A DNA stretch of 38,760 nt from Paenibacillus sp. J5C2022 (GCF_025567625.1 NZ_JAOQJC010000059.1:1-38760), one strand, 5' to 3'. Positions 1 through 8,470 are shown, numbered from the stretch's first letter. Notes: a model not told the origin generated them from the letters alone. Program-made: numbers and translations.

Positions 1-208
1 GAATGATCTCTTTCTTTGTCACTTCATAACTGCCAGGCAGACCAATTGTTAACTTCAATTGCTTCTGAGGCTCCTCCGATGGAGCAGAAGAATCATTCCC
101 CGGCGAAGCGGATGGCGTATTATTGGAACCTCCGCCGTCAGAAGAACATGCAGTGAATACCATTACCAGAGCTAACATCATAATCCATATAGCAGACCCC
201 TTTTTCAA
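1..208 (-). CDS. ABC-transporter-type substrate-binding lipoprotein, N-terminal part (cut by window edge)
   Basis: Reading the minus strand from a TTG at 208 gives a lipoprotein signal peptide (MKKGSAIW, then a hydrophobic stretch ending VFTACSS with the lipobox Cys), followed by a Gly/Ser/Pro/Glu-rich linker and then KLTIGLPGSYEV, the usual first beta-strand of an extracellular sugar-binding protein. An AAGGGAG ribosome-binding site lies about 10 nt upstream. The nearer ATG at 213 stops after two codons, so TTG is preferred. Only 69 codons are inside the window. It follows the DUF4838 gene on the same strand, 90 nt downstream, with an operator-like palindrome in the gap. The probable role, binding an oligosaccharide for import, rests on the signal peptide and context only, because the binding domain lies outside the window. 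Confidence 0.7.
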   Translation of the reverse strand, partial: MKKGSAIWIMMLALVMVFTACSSDGGGSNNTPSASPGNDSSAPSEEPQKQLKLTIGLPGSYEVTKKEII

Positions 209-282
209 AACATACCAACTCCCTTTTCTTTGAATTAGTTGTATCAAATGAAGAAATCGGTTACATTCAAAATGGAATAAAG

Positions 283-294
283 GCAATCGATTTC
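283..294. promoter_or_regulatory. Putative LacI-family operator upstream of the lipoprotein gene
   Basis: GCAATCGATTTC matches the palindrome GAAATCGATTTC, found at 4132-4143 and 6807-6818, at 11 of 12 positions. It sits in the short gap between the DUF4838 stop and the lipoprotein start. The central CG is typical of LacI-family operators. Assignment to the nearby LacI protein is inference. Confidence 0.5.
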
Positions 295-298
295 CATG

Positions 299-3200
299 TT
301 AATGTACAGGTATGATTTCAAGCTTCATATCATCAAACCATGCAGGTGCTGCAACGTTCGCATCTAATCTTAAATACACCTGTAGAAGTGTAGCTTCTGC
401 TAAGGGAGTGACCTCCACCTCTAAAAATTGCCACCCTGCATCTGAAGTGCTAATCGGAGTATAGGAATATCTCAAAGATACACCCGACTCATTGGTTTCA
501 CGTATAGCAAACCTTGCATGGCTGTTTTCACTGTACACCCAGCCGCTCAAACGATAGTTGACTCCAGGAGTTTTCGCAATGTCAAAAGAACGACCTAGTA
601 CAGCTAAAGCCGGATTTTCTGGATCCAACGTCGCTTTGACAGCATATTCTCCCCTATGCACTTGCTCAGTTGATCGCTCCATCGCTCTATGATTCCAATA
701 CTTTGAAAGCAAAGGGTTTGTCGGATCACCCTCCTCGAAGCCGGGGTTTTTCAACAAGTTTGTGTAGTATACGATCTTGAGATTCGAATGCAGCACATCC
801 TTGTCGCCCAGTCTTAAACGAATATCCGCGAAGTAATTGCCTTCTTCCAATCCCTCAGGAATGGTTAGTGTCCCTTCTACTGTTAAAGATTGGTTCGCAG
901 GTACGTGAACCGGATTGCCAAAATGGAGTTGAATACCGTTGGTTGTATGGCCAGACAATTCAAATGTTAGCGCTTCAGAATGATTATTTTCAATCGTGAC
1001 AGGAAATTGATACGTCCCGGAATATGTAGCCGAGATTTCTTCACTTAAGAGCTGAAGATCGATTTGTTGTCTGATCAGCACATAAGCTTCTTGAATCAGA
1101 TACTGAGAATCGGCTTGATTCAACACCTCATCGGATCGAAGCTGCTCCACTTCTGCTATGAACTCTACGAGAAGGCTTACATATTGTTGAATCTCATCTT
1201 GCTGAAAATTTTCTTCGGCTGATTCTAGCAAATCAAGCATTGGCTGAGCCTGCTCGCCAGTCAATTTCCCTTCATTAATATAGAGATTGGCGATGTCAAT
1301 CAAATCTGCTGCACCGTATTGGACTTGATAGACCCCAACATCATCCAAATAAACGATGGCATCAACTGCATTTTTAATTTGCGCATTGATCAGAATTTTT
1401 TCAATATCTGCCCCATTAATTTGTGCTGGCAATTCATCAAATATGGTGAGTTCTATCCATTCTCCGACATGATCAGCCAGCGTCAGCGCATCGGAGAAAT
1501 ACACCAATTTATTTCTTCCGGCATGAAGCTCAATGACTAATTGTACGGTACCTTGGCTAGTCGTATTTGCTGGTGTGAAGAATTTGACGGAAGATGCCAA
1601 TAAACCAGGTTTTACATCCACATATTTCCACACACCTGCCAGCGTTGCGTTTTGGTAACGCATACTGTGAGTTCCGTCGGAAGCCTGTTCATCTGTAACT
1701 TCGATTATAGCAGACGTTTTGGGATTCCATAAGTTCCAGGATGGTACGCCATCCTCCTCGAAAGAGAAATCAGCAGCTAATGACTGTTCGAGATTACTCT
1801 GATCTAGCAAATAAGCGAATTCACGAAGTTTTGGCTTCGTCGTATTTTGTTGAAAAGAGAGAAGGCGTTGTTGGATTGCACTATCCTCATTCAAGGCGTC
1901 GTTAGCCTTCAAGTAATGCTGTACATGCCAAAATTCATCGGGATTCCAGCCGGACCATGTTTCCCCTAATTTAAAAGGATCACTAGGATATCTTTGTGTA
2001 GGGTTTTGGTTATATTCTTCAATGAGCTCCGGTCGACGCTTGACCATTTCTAATCGTTCTTCCAGCGTTTCTTCCAATTCATTCAATATTGCCAGCACGT
2101 CGTCATCCTTCTCAGGCTTTTCTAGTTGAAGCGGATAAGTCAGTCCTGAAGCTTCATAATATTCAAATTGGTGCAACAACTGCTCAGCTCTTGTTTTTTG
2201 CTCTGGTGTCTGAGCCTTCTCGATAACCGATTCTAGCAATGAGCGGCTTCGAATGATCTCATCTCTTGCAAATGCTAAATAAGAGTTATTTCTTCTTGAT
2301 AAGAAGGTTTCATACTTTGATGTTTTGAACCAAGATGATTCTAACGCTTCCGTTCTCCAGAATTGTTCCCATAACTGAAAATATTCTCGCAAATCCGCAG
2401 CTGCATTAGGACCGACTGCTGATTCATACCAATGGTCAAGCAAGCTGTTCACATCTTGTTCCATACTCCAGCCAAGCTTAGCTGTGATCCAGGGCTGAGG
2501 ACCATCTCCGAGTACTGGATGCATGTCCCAATGGTGCACCAGCACGTTCTGCTCCTGTGCATACGTATACAATTCTTCTACCCAATTCGGATAAACTCGC
2601 GGCAATGGGTAATCCCCACTTAATGAATAATCGTACCAGCCCAGTTGTGCCGCTTTTTCGCTCCAAGCATCGGAATGAGCTTTGCCTTGTGCTTCGACTT
2701 CAGCATCTATCCAAGCTAATCGATCCTTCGTGATCACGGGAATAACTCGCGAATTCAACGAGAAAGAAGGAGGATCTATGAGTTGCTCATAAGCGTAAAG
2801 ACCGAACCATTTGTCCGGATAGTCCATCAACACACCTTCGACAACATCGTTTACCCACTTGTAATAAATTTCAGACATATGCTGTTGGCCAACTGAATTA
2901 ATCTTGTTCGGAAATGCGGGATGAGCAGGATTTTCTTCACAATACCCGCTCGCATCGTTAGCAGCAAGAGAAAAAGAATTTGCATTAGGATTGTTACTAA
3001 AGTACGCTCTGATTTCTTCTATCGCTACCTGAACCGTAGCTGGATTACTGTAACACGGCTGCCAGCCGGAATGTTTTCCTACAGCAGGCGGCGTATTATT
3101 GGGATAAAAATTAGGATACTGTTCTGTATCTCCGTATTTCTCAACTGGAAAAATAGTAAACATGTTATGGCCTAGCGCTACTTCTGAAGCAGAAATAGTC

Positions 3201-4111
3201 CGGTTCTGGCGGCTCCAATCTGAACGAACCGTCCCATATATTGACCCGCTGCCCAAATTCATTGTGCGCCTTAATGTGAACGCTGACGGCTCATCCGTCC
3301 ATTGTTCACTCGGCATACGCAGTTCTTCCAGCTGCGGAACGTCAATCCATTCTTCTCCCGGAAACAGCCATGTAACACCTACGTATTTCTCCAGAAAAGC
3401 ATATGCTCCATTGCGTGTTCCGACTAGTGTCGGGCTTGTAATAATTAATTGCGTTTCTGAAGGAGCGATGATGAAGCCATCGGAATGAAGCGCTTTCACT
3501 TCTGAAGCAAATTGTTCATCCGCAAGATAAGAGCCTTCCCCAATACGCAGCATGATTGTCGATGTATCTATGTTCAGATTCTCAAGCTGGTCAACAGTAT
3601 AGATCGGGAGTTCAACTTCTGTAGCACGCTCAAAGTAATCCGATATAGCGCTTGCTGCTTCATTGATCTCTACGCCGCTCTTTTCAGGTTTTACAATAAC
3701 AGCATTTGCTTGACCTTCACGGACGATGTACAGCTGCGGCCTCTCCCATTCCAGCACCGCCATAACCGATTCCTCCAACTGAGTTTTTGCGGTTTCGGCA
3801 ATATTTTTCTGCATCCCCTTAATGTTAAGATGCTTCAGGAAATCTTCCATCTTCTTGCGTGCCTGCTTTATCGAGCCTTTCTCCAACTGATGCTTGGCTT
3901 GCTGTAATTGATTTTCAAGCTGCTTGGACAACGGATGCCGCACATCCCCTGATAAGATCAACTGATCCAGCAACAATTGTACTTCATTGATCTGATCCAA
4001 CGTCAGACTGTCCGGTCCTGCTTGCGCAGCGGTATTCTCTGTTAAAAAGGTCATTGAAGTGAAGAATACGGTTAACACGAACGTCCACAACATCCATTTG
4101 TGTTTCAACAT
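299..4111 (-). CDS. Secreted DUF4838 (GH67-like) glycan-active protein with C-terminal carbohydrate-binding-like modules
   Basis: A 1270-aa exported protein. The start is the ATG at 4111 (MLKHKWML), with AGGAGGG just upstream, not the longer open frame to 4201. Residues 1-31 are a signal peptide ending AAQA. A helical charged segment follows (about 35-115), then a GH67 N-domain-like alpha/beta region (about 125-260), then the DUF4838 region (about 280-600) with aromatic and acidic clusters such as SLAANDASGYC and HHWDMHPV. The C-terminal half has beta-sandwich segments; the last (about 1115-1270, beginning NPGFEEGDPTNP) resembles CBM4/9-type carbohydrate-binding domains. DUF4838 proteins are associated with polysaccharide utilisation and are distantly related to alpha-glucuronidases. 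No substrate is proven. It lies between two operator-like palindromes and upstream of a sugar-binding lipoprotein, so an extracellular glycan-degrading role is likely. Confidence 0.8.
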   Translation of the reverse strand: MLKHKWMLWTFVLTVFFTSMTFLTENTAAQAGPDSLTLDQINEVQLLLDQLILSGDVRHPLSKQLENQLQQAKHQLEKGSIKQARKKMEDFLKHLNIKGMQKNIAETAKTQLEESVMAVLEWERPQLYIVREGQANAVIVKPEKSGVEINEAASAISDYFERATEVELPIYTVDQLENLNIDTSTIMLRIGEGSYLADEQFASEVKALHSDGFIIAPSETQLIITSPTLVGTRNGAYAFLEKYVGVTWLFPGEEWIDVPQLEELRMPSEQWTDEPSAFTLRRTMNLGSGSIYGTVRSDWSRQNRTISASEVALGHNMFTIFPVEKYGDTEQYPNFYPNNTPPAVGKHSGWQPCYSNPATVQVAIEEIRAYFSNNPNANSFSLAANDASGYCEENPAHPAFPNKINSVGQQHMSEIYYKWVNDVVEGVLMDYPDKWFGLYAYEQLIDPPSFSLNSRVIPVITKDRLAWIDAEVEAQGKAHSDAWSEKAAQLGWYDYSLSGDYPLPRVYPNWVEELYTYAQEQNVLVHHWDMHPVLGDGPQPWITAKLGWSMEQDVNSLLDHWYESAVGPNAAADLREYFQLWEQFWRTEALESSWFKTSKYETFLSRRNNSYLAFARDEIIRSRSLLESVIEKAQTPEQKTRAEQLLHQFEYYEASGLTYPLQLEKPEKDDDVLAILNELEETLEERLEMVKRRPELIEEYNQNPTQRYPSDPFKLGETWSGWNPDEFWHVQHYLKANDALNEDSAIQQRLLSFQQNTTKPKLREFAYLLDQSNLEQSLAADFSFEEDGVPSWNLWNPKTSAIIEVTDEQASDGTHSMRYQNATLAGVWKYVDVKPGLLASSVKFFTPANTTSQGTVQLVIELHAGRNKLVYFSDALTLADHVGEWIELTIFDELPAQINGADIEKILINAQIKNAVDAIVYLDDVGVYQVQYGAADLIDIANLYINEGKLTGEQAQPMLDLLESAEENFQQDEIQQYVSLLVEFIAEVEQLRSDEVLNQADSQYLIQEAYVLIRQQIDLQLLSEEISATYSGTYQFPVTIENNHSEALTFELSGHTTNGIQLHFGNPVHVPANQSLTVEGTLTIPEGLEEGNYFADIRLRLGDKDVLHSNLKIVYYTNLLKNPGFEEGDPTNPLLSKYWNHRAMERSTEQVHRGEYAVKATLDPENPALAVLGRSFDIAKTPGVNYRLSGWVYSENSHARFAIRETNESGVSLRYSYTPISTSDAGWQFLEVEVTPLAEATLLQVYLRLDANVAAPAWFDDMKLEIIPVH

Positions 4112-4129
4112 GTTTCCCTCCTTTTTATT

Positions 4130-4145
4130 AAGAAATCGATTTCTT
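4130..4145. promoter_or_regulatory. Perfect 16-bp palindromic operator in the DUF4838 leader
   Basis: AAGAAATCGATTTCTT is a perfect palindrome with a central CG, located about 20 nt upstream of the DUF4838 start codon and downstream of its predicted -10 box. That is a position where a LacI-type repressor would block elongation or initiation. It shares its 12-bp core exactly with 6807-6818. Confidence 0.7.
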
Positions 4146-4172
4146 TTAAAGTGAGAACAAGTTGTCTTCCTC

Positions 4173-4201
4173 ATAGTAACGTAATCCAAAAACAATTGCA
4201 A
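4173..4201 (-). promoter_or_regulatory. Predicted sigma-A promoter of the DUF4838 gene
   Basis: On the minus strand TTGCAA (4196-4201) and TACTAT (4173-4178) are separated by exactly 17 nt. Transcription would begin near 4166 and read through the palindrome at 4130-4145. Confidence 0.55.
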
Positions 4202-4264
4202 TATACATTTTAAATTTCTGTTAATAAAGTCTAAAAAACACTTAATTCGTAAGGGTTTACACAG

Positions 4265-4282
4265 AATACAAACGTTTGTATT
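4265..4282. promoter_or_regulatory. Perfect 18-bp palindrome, second LacI-type operator candidate
   Basis: AATACAAACGTTTGTATT is fully symmetric with a central CG. It lies about 65 nt upstream of the DUF4838 -35 box and just beyond the lacI terminator. Its arms differ from the GAAATCGATTTC sites, so it may be read by another LacI/GalR-type regulator or be an upstream auxiliary site. Confidence 0.5.
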
Positions 4283-4305
4283 ATTATGTGGCGTACTTGG
4301 CTAAA

Positions 4306-4349
4306 CAAAAAGGACCCGACGCAGCAGCAATGCTTCTGTGTCAGATCCT
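4306..4349 (-). terminator. Rho-independent terminator after the LacI-family gene
   Basis: On the minus strand a long imperfect stem (AGGATCTGACACAGAAGCA pairing with TGCTGCTGCGTCGGGTCCT) is followed by TTTTTG, starting 18 nt past the regulator's stop codon. Confidence 0.65.
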
Positions 4350-4366
4350 GAAAATACGGAATATTG

Positions 4367-5356
4367 TTAAAGTTTGCGCACCGATGCCCTCTCCGTTATC
4401 CGGGATTCGATTCCAACCTCCCGCCATCCGGCACCTGGAAGAAGGAGGCTGTCATCGGTCAATATATCCAGAGACCGCATGACCAGATCGTTGATATCCG
4501 GGCCTACCGACGTAAGCGGGACATCATACAGCTGCTCCATCTCCGGTATATTGTCGTAAACGATAAGTGACAGGTCTTGCGGAATTTTCAGACCGCGATT
4601 GCGAATGACATGCAGCACCCGTAACAAGACGCCATGGCTGTCTACAACCAATGCCGTTGGACGCTCAAGCGCCGGAAGATCGAGTAGTCTATCCAGACGC
4701 TCCGCAATTGTTCCTGCATCCTGCTTGGCAGTTGTAATAATCCATTCAGGACGGTACTGCATTTGAAAATCCAACAGCCCTAATGTGAAGCCGGTCAGCT
4801 TATCTGTTTCATCACCGATGAACATAATTCGTCTGTGCCCGGATTCTTCAAGATGCCGCACGGCCTTGTATATCGCATTCTTCCGGTCGATCGAGATCCG
4901 GTGCACGCCATCGATATGGGCACCGCCCACAACGACAAACTGGCCGCGAACATGAGAGACAGCTCTATAAAACCGTTCAGTCGGAACCCACTCCGGCACT
5001 GCCCATAGCAAAATTCGATCTACGAAGTGCTCCGTCAGCACGCGCAGCGCCGATTCTGCATCGGTCGATGAAGTAAGCAGTGAAAATTCTCTCTTATCCG
5101 CTTCCTCCTGCAACCCCTGGCATAAGTGCGAGATGAAATAGCCGTGCAGCTGTGGACATATAAAACCGATACAGGAAGACAAGCGGTCCGTTAACCGCTT
5201 GGCTGCCAAATTGGGAATATAGTTCATCGTTTCCGCGAGTTCGGCAATTTTTTCACGTGTTGCCGCTCTGACGCGAGGATCCCCATTCAACGCCCTCGAA
5301 ACTGTCCCGTACGTCACTCCCGCTCTTTTGGCAATATCCTTAATCGTTACCCTCAT
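4367..5356 (-). CDS. LacI/GalR-family transcriptional regulator
   Basis: 329 aa, usual length for the family. The N-terminus TIKDIAKRAGVTYGTVSRAL is a textbook LacI helix-turn-helix, followed by the hinge helix PNLAAKRL (about residues 49-56), whose Leu normally inserts at a central CpG of the operator. The rest is the periplasmic-binding-protein-like effector domain, with motifs such as IGFICPQ near 65 and HRRIMFIGDE around 170. The start codon has AAGGAG 8 nt upstream. It lies downstream of the oxidoreductase on the same strand and upstream of the DUF4838 gene. It probably represses the local genes carrying GAAATCGATTTC sites. The effector is unknown; a sugar or uronate is the natural guess. 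Confidence 0.88.
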   Translation of the reverse strand: MRVTIKDIAKRAGVTYGTVSRALNGDPRVRAATREKIAELAETMNYIPNLAAKRLTDRLSSCIGFICPQLHGYFISHLCQGLQEEADKREFSLLTSSTDAESALRVLTEHFVDRILLWAVPEWVPTERFYRAVSHVRGQFVVVGGAHIDGVHRISIDRKNAIYKAVRHLEESGHRRIMFIGDETDKLTGFTLGLLDFQMQYRPEWIITTAKQDAGTIAERLDRLLDLPALERPTALVVDSHGVLLRVLHVIRNRGLKIPQDLSLIVYDNIPEMEQLYDVPLTSVGPDINDLVMRSLDILTDDSLLLPGAGWREVGIESRITERASVRKL

Positions 5357-5453
5357 CCCGTCTTCTCCTTGCTACTGCGAATTTGATCGGCTGCAGATTC
5401 CTCCGCATCTATCTCGCCAGCCAACCCGCTGAGAACCTCTATTCTCATGCGAA

Positions 5454-5570
5454 TTACTTCGCCTTGAAGCACATCAGCGCGCTAAGCAAGCCGTCCTCCA
5501 TGAAAGCTCTGGAACCTTCCGTCCCCCACATGTTGCCTGCAAAATGACAGATTGAAGCGGTATCCAACCC
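5454..5570 (-). pseudogene. 38-codon in-frame extension or gene remnant after the oxidoreductase stop
   Basis: Directly after the TAG of the oxidoreductase (5571-5573) the same frame stays open for 38 codons to a TAA at 5454. It encodes a protein-like string including HFAGNMWGTEGSRAFMEDG and then LLSALMCFKAK. The FAG...MEDGLLSA pattern loosely recalls the C-terminal FAD-contact segment of flavin amine-oxidase-type proteins, but it is too short to assign. It could be the tail of a deleted gene, a readthrough extension, or chance. No ribosome-binding site precedes its internal ATG. Confidence 0.3.
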
Positions 5571-6605
5571 CTACAATTGCGATACCGCCACCGGCTTGAG
5601 CCGATACTCCTCTCTGCTGCGGGAAGACACGTAAGTGCCCATAATAATCTCTAGCGAATGGCGCGCATCCATCCCGGTAATGGCGGGTTCGCGATCTTCC
5701 AGCACCGCTTGCGCCATGTCGCGAATTTGAATCACATGTCCCAAATATTCATCTTGGAAAACAGGGATCTCCACAGATTCATCAATCAGGTCCAGAGAAG
5801 ATATCTCATCTCCGGTCAATATGACCGTCCCCTTCTCGCCATGCAGGCAAATACGGTGAGACGGCTGCTCATAAGCAGTCGTTGTCGCTTCAATGACGCC
5901 TAGCGCTCCGCTGCTGAACTGCAACGAGACGACGGCCGTATCCTCCACTTCAATATTGCGCAGCACGGGCCGTGCATATCCGGTAAGCGTCTCTACAGGA
6001 CCCGCGAGCCATTGCAGCAGGTCGATCGTATGAATGCCCTGATTCATCATCGCGCCGCCGCCGTCCATGCTCCATGTTCCCCGCCAGCCCGCGCTGTCGT
6101 AATACGCTTGATCCCGATAAAACTTAATATGGCCGGAGCACAGACTCAATCTGCCCAGCCTTCCTTCGTCAATAAGCGACTTGACGAAGCGAGCGGCGGC
6201 AGACATTCTTCTCGGGAAGATAGCCGCCAGCTTCACACCCTGATCCTGGCACGTATCAAGCATCTCATCCAGCGCCTCCATGTCGATGGCAAGCGGCTTC
6301 TCGCAGACGATATGCTTGCCGGCCATGGCGGCTTTCATCGTCTGCTCGGGATGAAGACTGCTGGGCGTACATACACAGACAACATCAATATCCGCCCTTG
6401 CCAGCATTTCGTCATAATCTGTGTAATAACTGACGCCATATTCTTCCGCTAGTTCCTTGGCCCTCTCCTCGCTCATATCGCACACCGCCGCCAGCTCCGC
6501 TTCCTCCGCTTCGGCAATTCCTTTCAAGTGCGCAGCAGCAATGATGCCGCACCCCACAATTGCGAATCGAACACGCTTATCTTTGCGCTGTTCTTTCCCG
6601 TTCAC
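5571..6605 (-). CDS. Gfo/Idh/MocA-family NAD(P)-dependent oxidoreductase
   Basis: 344 aa, standard length. The Rossmann motif is near the N-terminus (FAIVGCGIIAAAHLKGI, about 13-29). The EKP signature (CEKPLAID, about 100) carries the catalytic-site Lys, and the C-terminal substrate domain contains the GGGAMMNQGIHTIDLLQW motif with the conserved His. Start is GTG at 6605, with GGGGGAG 7 nt upstream. Family members oxidise sugars, sugar acids or inositols in the cytoplasm. Similar genes (for example YteT in Bacillus subtilis) sit in rhamnogalacturonan clusters. The operator-like site at 6807-6818 and the lacI gene 215 nt downstream suggest control by that regulator and action on the product of the DUF4838 system. 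The exact substrate cannot be read from sequence. Confidence 0.88.
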   Translation of the reverse strand: MNGKEQRKDKRVRFAIVGCGIIAAAHLKGIAEAEEAELAAVCDMSEERAKELAEEYGVSYYTDYDEMLARADIDVVCVCTPSSLHPEQTMKAAMAGKHIVCEKPLAIDMEALDEMLDTCQDQGVKLAAIFPRRMSAAARFVKSLIDEGRLGRLSLCSGHIKFYRDQAYYDSAGWRGTWSMDGGGAMMNQGIHTIDLLQWLAGPVETLTGYARPVLRNIEVEDTAVVSLQFSSGALGVIEATTTAYEQPSHRICLHGEKGTVILTGDEISSLDLIDESVEIPVFQDEYLGHVIQIRDMAQAVLEDREPAITGMDARHSLEIIMGTYVSSRSREEYRLKPVAVSQL

Positions 6606-6806
6606 CTTCTGTCTCCCCCTTATATGCCGACAAGACCGTGGCCGAGATTATGCGCTTTCATAGAGGTACATTCGCCAATAGGCCCCTCGACAGCTCGACG
6701 TATTGACTTACGGCCGCATGGATTACGAATGAACCGCTACGCAATACGACGACCTCTATTTTATAGACAACTTGCTGTGAAGCTTTGCTCCATTCCACCC
6801 TATTCG

Positions 6807-6818
6807 GAAATCGATTTC
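6807..6818. promoter_or_regulatory. Putative LacI operator upstream of the oxidoreductase
   Basis: GAAATCGATTTC is a perfect 12-bp palindrome identical to the core at 4132-4143. It lies about 200 nt upstream of the oxidoreductase start in a 279-nt intergenic gap. An AT-rich TATAAAAT element on the minus strand nearer the gene may be the promoter, but I could not pair it with a convincing -35. Confidence 0.6.
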
Positions 6819-6884
6819 TGTCATCATTGTAGCACCATGTCCACCGATGTTCAATGTATTTCTCTCTTGCCTTGATCCCCTTGC

Positions 6885-7562
6885 TTACTTCAAAAATCGG
6901 GAAAACAGCGCGCTGACACGTCCGGCGAATTCCTCCAGACCAGAGCCCGCTTCATCCAGCTTGTTATAGCCGTTCCTAATGGAATCAACAAGCCATAATG
7001 GCAGCTTCTTGCCCGCAATGCCGGAATAAAACGTATCATACGCCCATACCAGATGCTCCCAACGCTTATCGTCGCCTTCCAGCGCATACTCCGACACGTC
7101 CAGCACCTTTCCGCGACCGTTTTGGATAATGACATTTTTCAAATGAATGTCCCTTGGATTCATTCCCCGTCCGCGCACAAGTCTTCTCGCTTCCTCTACG
7201 TCCCCGATAACCTGCTTCGGCACCTCGATGCCTTGCAGCAGACAATCCATCAGCGTCGGACCCGGCTCATAGCTGATTGCCAAGTAATTCCGCCCTTCGC
7301 CGTAGCATATAGGGAAATAAGGAATCCCTTCCAGTCGCTTGTACACTTCCCGTTCCCTGCTCTTCTTATGGAGCGCCTCATCCGTATACAATTTGAAAGC
7401 TAAGCCTGGCGCCTTGTCATGCACAAACACAGCGGCGTCCGTTCCTAGACCGATACAGTGAAGCCCTTCCGCATAACCCGTTATATGAACCTCTTCATTC
7501 CGGTCATTGCCCTCTACCTTGATGTTGTCCAGCGCTTCTTCCGCTTCTCTCCACTTCTGCAT
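6885..7562 (-). CDS. Small Ser/Thr protein kinase-like protein (RIO/YrzF-like)
   Basis: 225 aa, about the length of minimal bacterial kinase-like proteins. Recognisable kinase elements in order are a Gly-rich loop IGLGTDAAVF (37-46), a VAIK-type Lys in AFKLYT (K57), a helix-C Glu around 72, the catalytic loop RDIHLKN (D138, K142, N143), and a DFG equivalent DVS (D155). The residues for phosphotransfer therefore appear intact. Start ATG at 7562 has GGGAGG 8 nt upstream. It is followed by the operator region of the oxidoreductase and is divergent from the lipoprotein gene. Similar proteins are annotated as probable Ser/Thr kinases in bacilli; the target is unknown. Confidence 0.7.
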   Translation of the reverse strand: MQKWREAEEALDNIKVEGNDRNEEVHITGYAEGLHCIGLGTDAAVFVHDKAPGLAFKLYTDEALHKKSREREVYKRLEGIPYFPICYGEGRNYLAISYEPGPTLMDCLLQGIEVPKQVIGDVEEARRLVRGRGMNPRDIHLKNVIIQNGRGKVLDVSEYALEGDDKRWEHLVWAYDTFYSGIAGKKLPLWLVDSIRNGYNKLDEAGSGLEEFAGRVSALFSRFLK

Positions 7563-7637
7563 GCTGGCGTCCTCCCCCAGAAATCTGTAACGGAATGCAA
7601 TTTTCTCTGTCTTAGTTCGATACTACAGCAAAACGGC

Positions 7638-7691
7638 TATAATAGCTATATCCGGCCAGTCTAGTTCCAGGCCAATGACATTGGCCTGGAA
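7638..7691 (+). promoter_or_regulatory. Candidate -10 box and perfect inverted repeat upstream of the lipoprotein gene
   Basis: TATAAT at 7638-7643 is a consensus -10, though its -35 (GTTCGA region) is poor. About 20 nt further on, TTCCAGGCCAAT (7665-7676) and ATTGGCCTGGAA (7680-7691) form a perfect 12-bp inverted repeat with a 3-nt spacer. With no T-run it is more likely an operator or 5' mRNA stem than a terminator. Confidence 0.4.
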
Positions 7692-7789
7692 GAGACATCG
7701 CTCCCGCAGTTCGGGCGATCGGCCTGCAACCTTTCGCAGCAAAAGCAACGTCTAATCTAATACGTACACCAATACGAGGAGGGTTCATA

Positions 7790-8470
7790 ATGAAAAAATG
7801 GCTTGTTATAGCACTCTCAACACTATTACTGGCGGCCGGCTGCTCCAATTCAAACGGCAACGATGAACAGGGGACGCCGTCGGAAGGCCCATCGGCTCCC
7901 GTCGCAACTGTAACGCCCGCTCCGCCAGTCTCGACTGATGAGCCGGTCACGGCAACTGAAGAGCCCCAAGTCGCAGCCACTTCGGAAGAAGCGGCCGCAG
8001 CATTAATAGCGGCGCTGAAGGAGAGCGATCTGGCCACTCTCCAATCATACATTCATCCAGAGAAGGGACTGCTCTTCTCGCCTTATGTCCATATCGACAC
8101 GGACACCGCACAAGTATTCCAGCGCGAACAACTGCCGGATATGGAGGACGCGACGGAATATGAGTGGGGCGAATACGACGGAATAGGCGATCCGATCAAG
8201 CTGACCTTCAAGCAATATTATGAGAAGTTCGTCTATAACCAGGACTTCATGAATGCGGAAGAAACCGGCTGGGACGAAATTAAGGGAAGCGGCAATTCAA
8301 TTCCCAATATAAAGGACGTGTATCCCGACAGCTATCTGGTCGATTACTACTTCAGCGGATTCAACGAGGATTTCGAGGGAATGGATTGGGAAAGCCTGAT
8401 TCTCGTGCTGGAGGAATATAACGGCGGGTGGTACATCGTGGCCATCGCCCATTCGCAATGGACGATATAA
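7790..8470 (+). CDS. Uncharacterised lipoprotein
   Basis: 226 aa. MKKWLVIALSTLLLAAGC is a lipoprotein signal peptide with lipobox LAAGC (Cys18). Residues 19-65 are a Ser/Thr/Pro/Glu-rich wall-spanning linker. From about 66 (EEAAAALIAALKESDLATL) a small globular domain continues to a C-terminus rich in Trp and Tyr (YFSGFNEDFEGMDWESL, then GGWYIVAIAHSQW), similar in feel to small secreted lipoproteins of unknown function. GAGGAGGG precedes the ATG. A truncated second copy of the last 74 residues lies at 11355-11579, on the other side of the SLH gene. I do not recognise a characterised family; a cell-surface location is the only supported statement. Confidence 0.8.
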   Translation: MKKWLVIALSTLLLAAGCSNSNGNDEQGTPSEGPSAPVATVTPAPPVSTDEPVTATEEPQVAATSEEAAAALIAALKESDLATLQSYIHPEKGLLFSPYVHIDTDTAQVFQREQLPDMEDATEYEWGEYDGIGDPIKLTFKQYYEKFVYNQDFMNAEETGWDEIKGSGNSIPNIKDVYPDSYLVDYYFSGFNEDFEGMDWESLILVLEEYNGGWYIVAIAHSQWTI

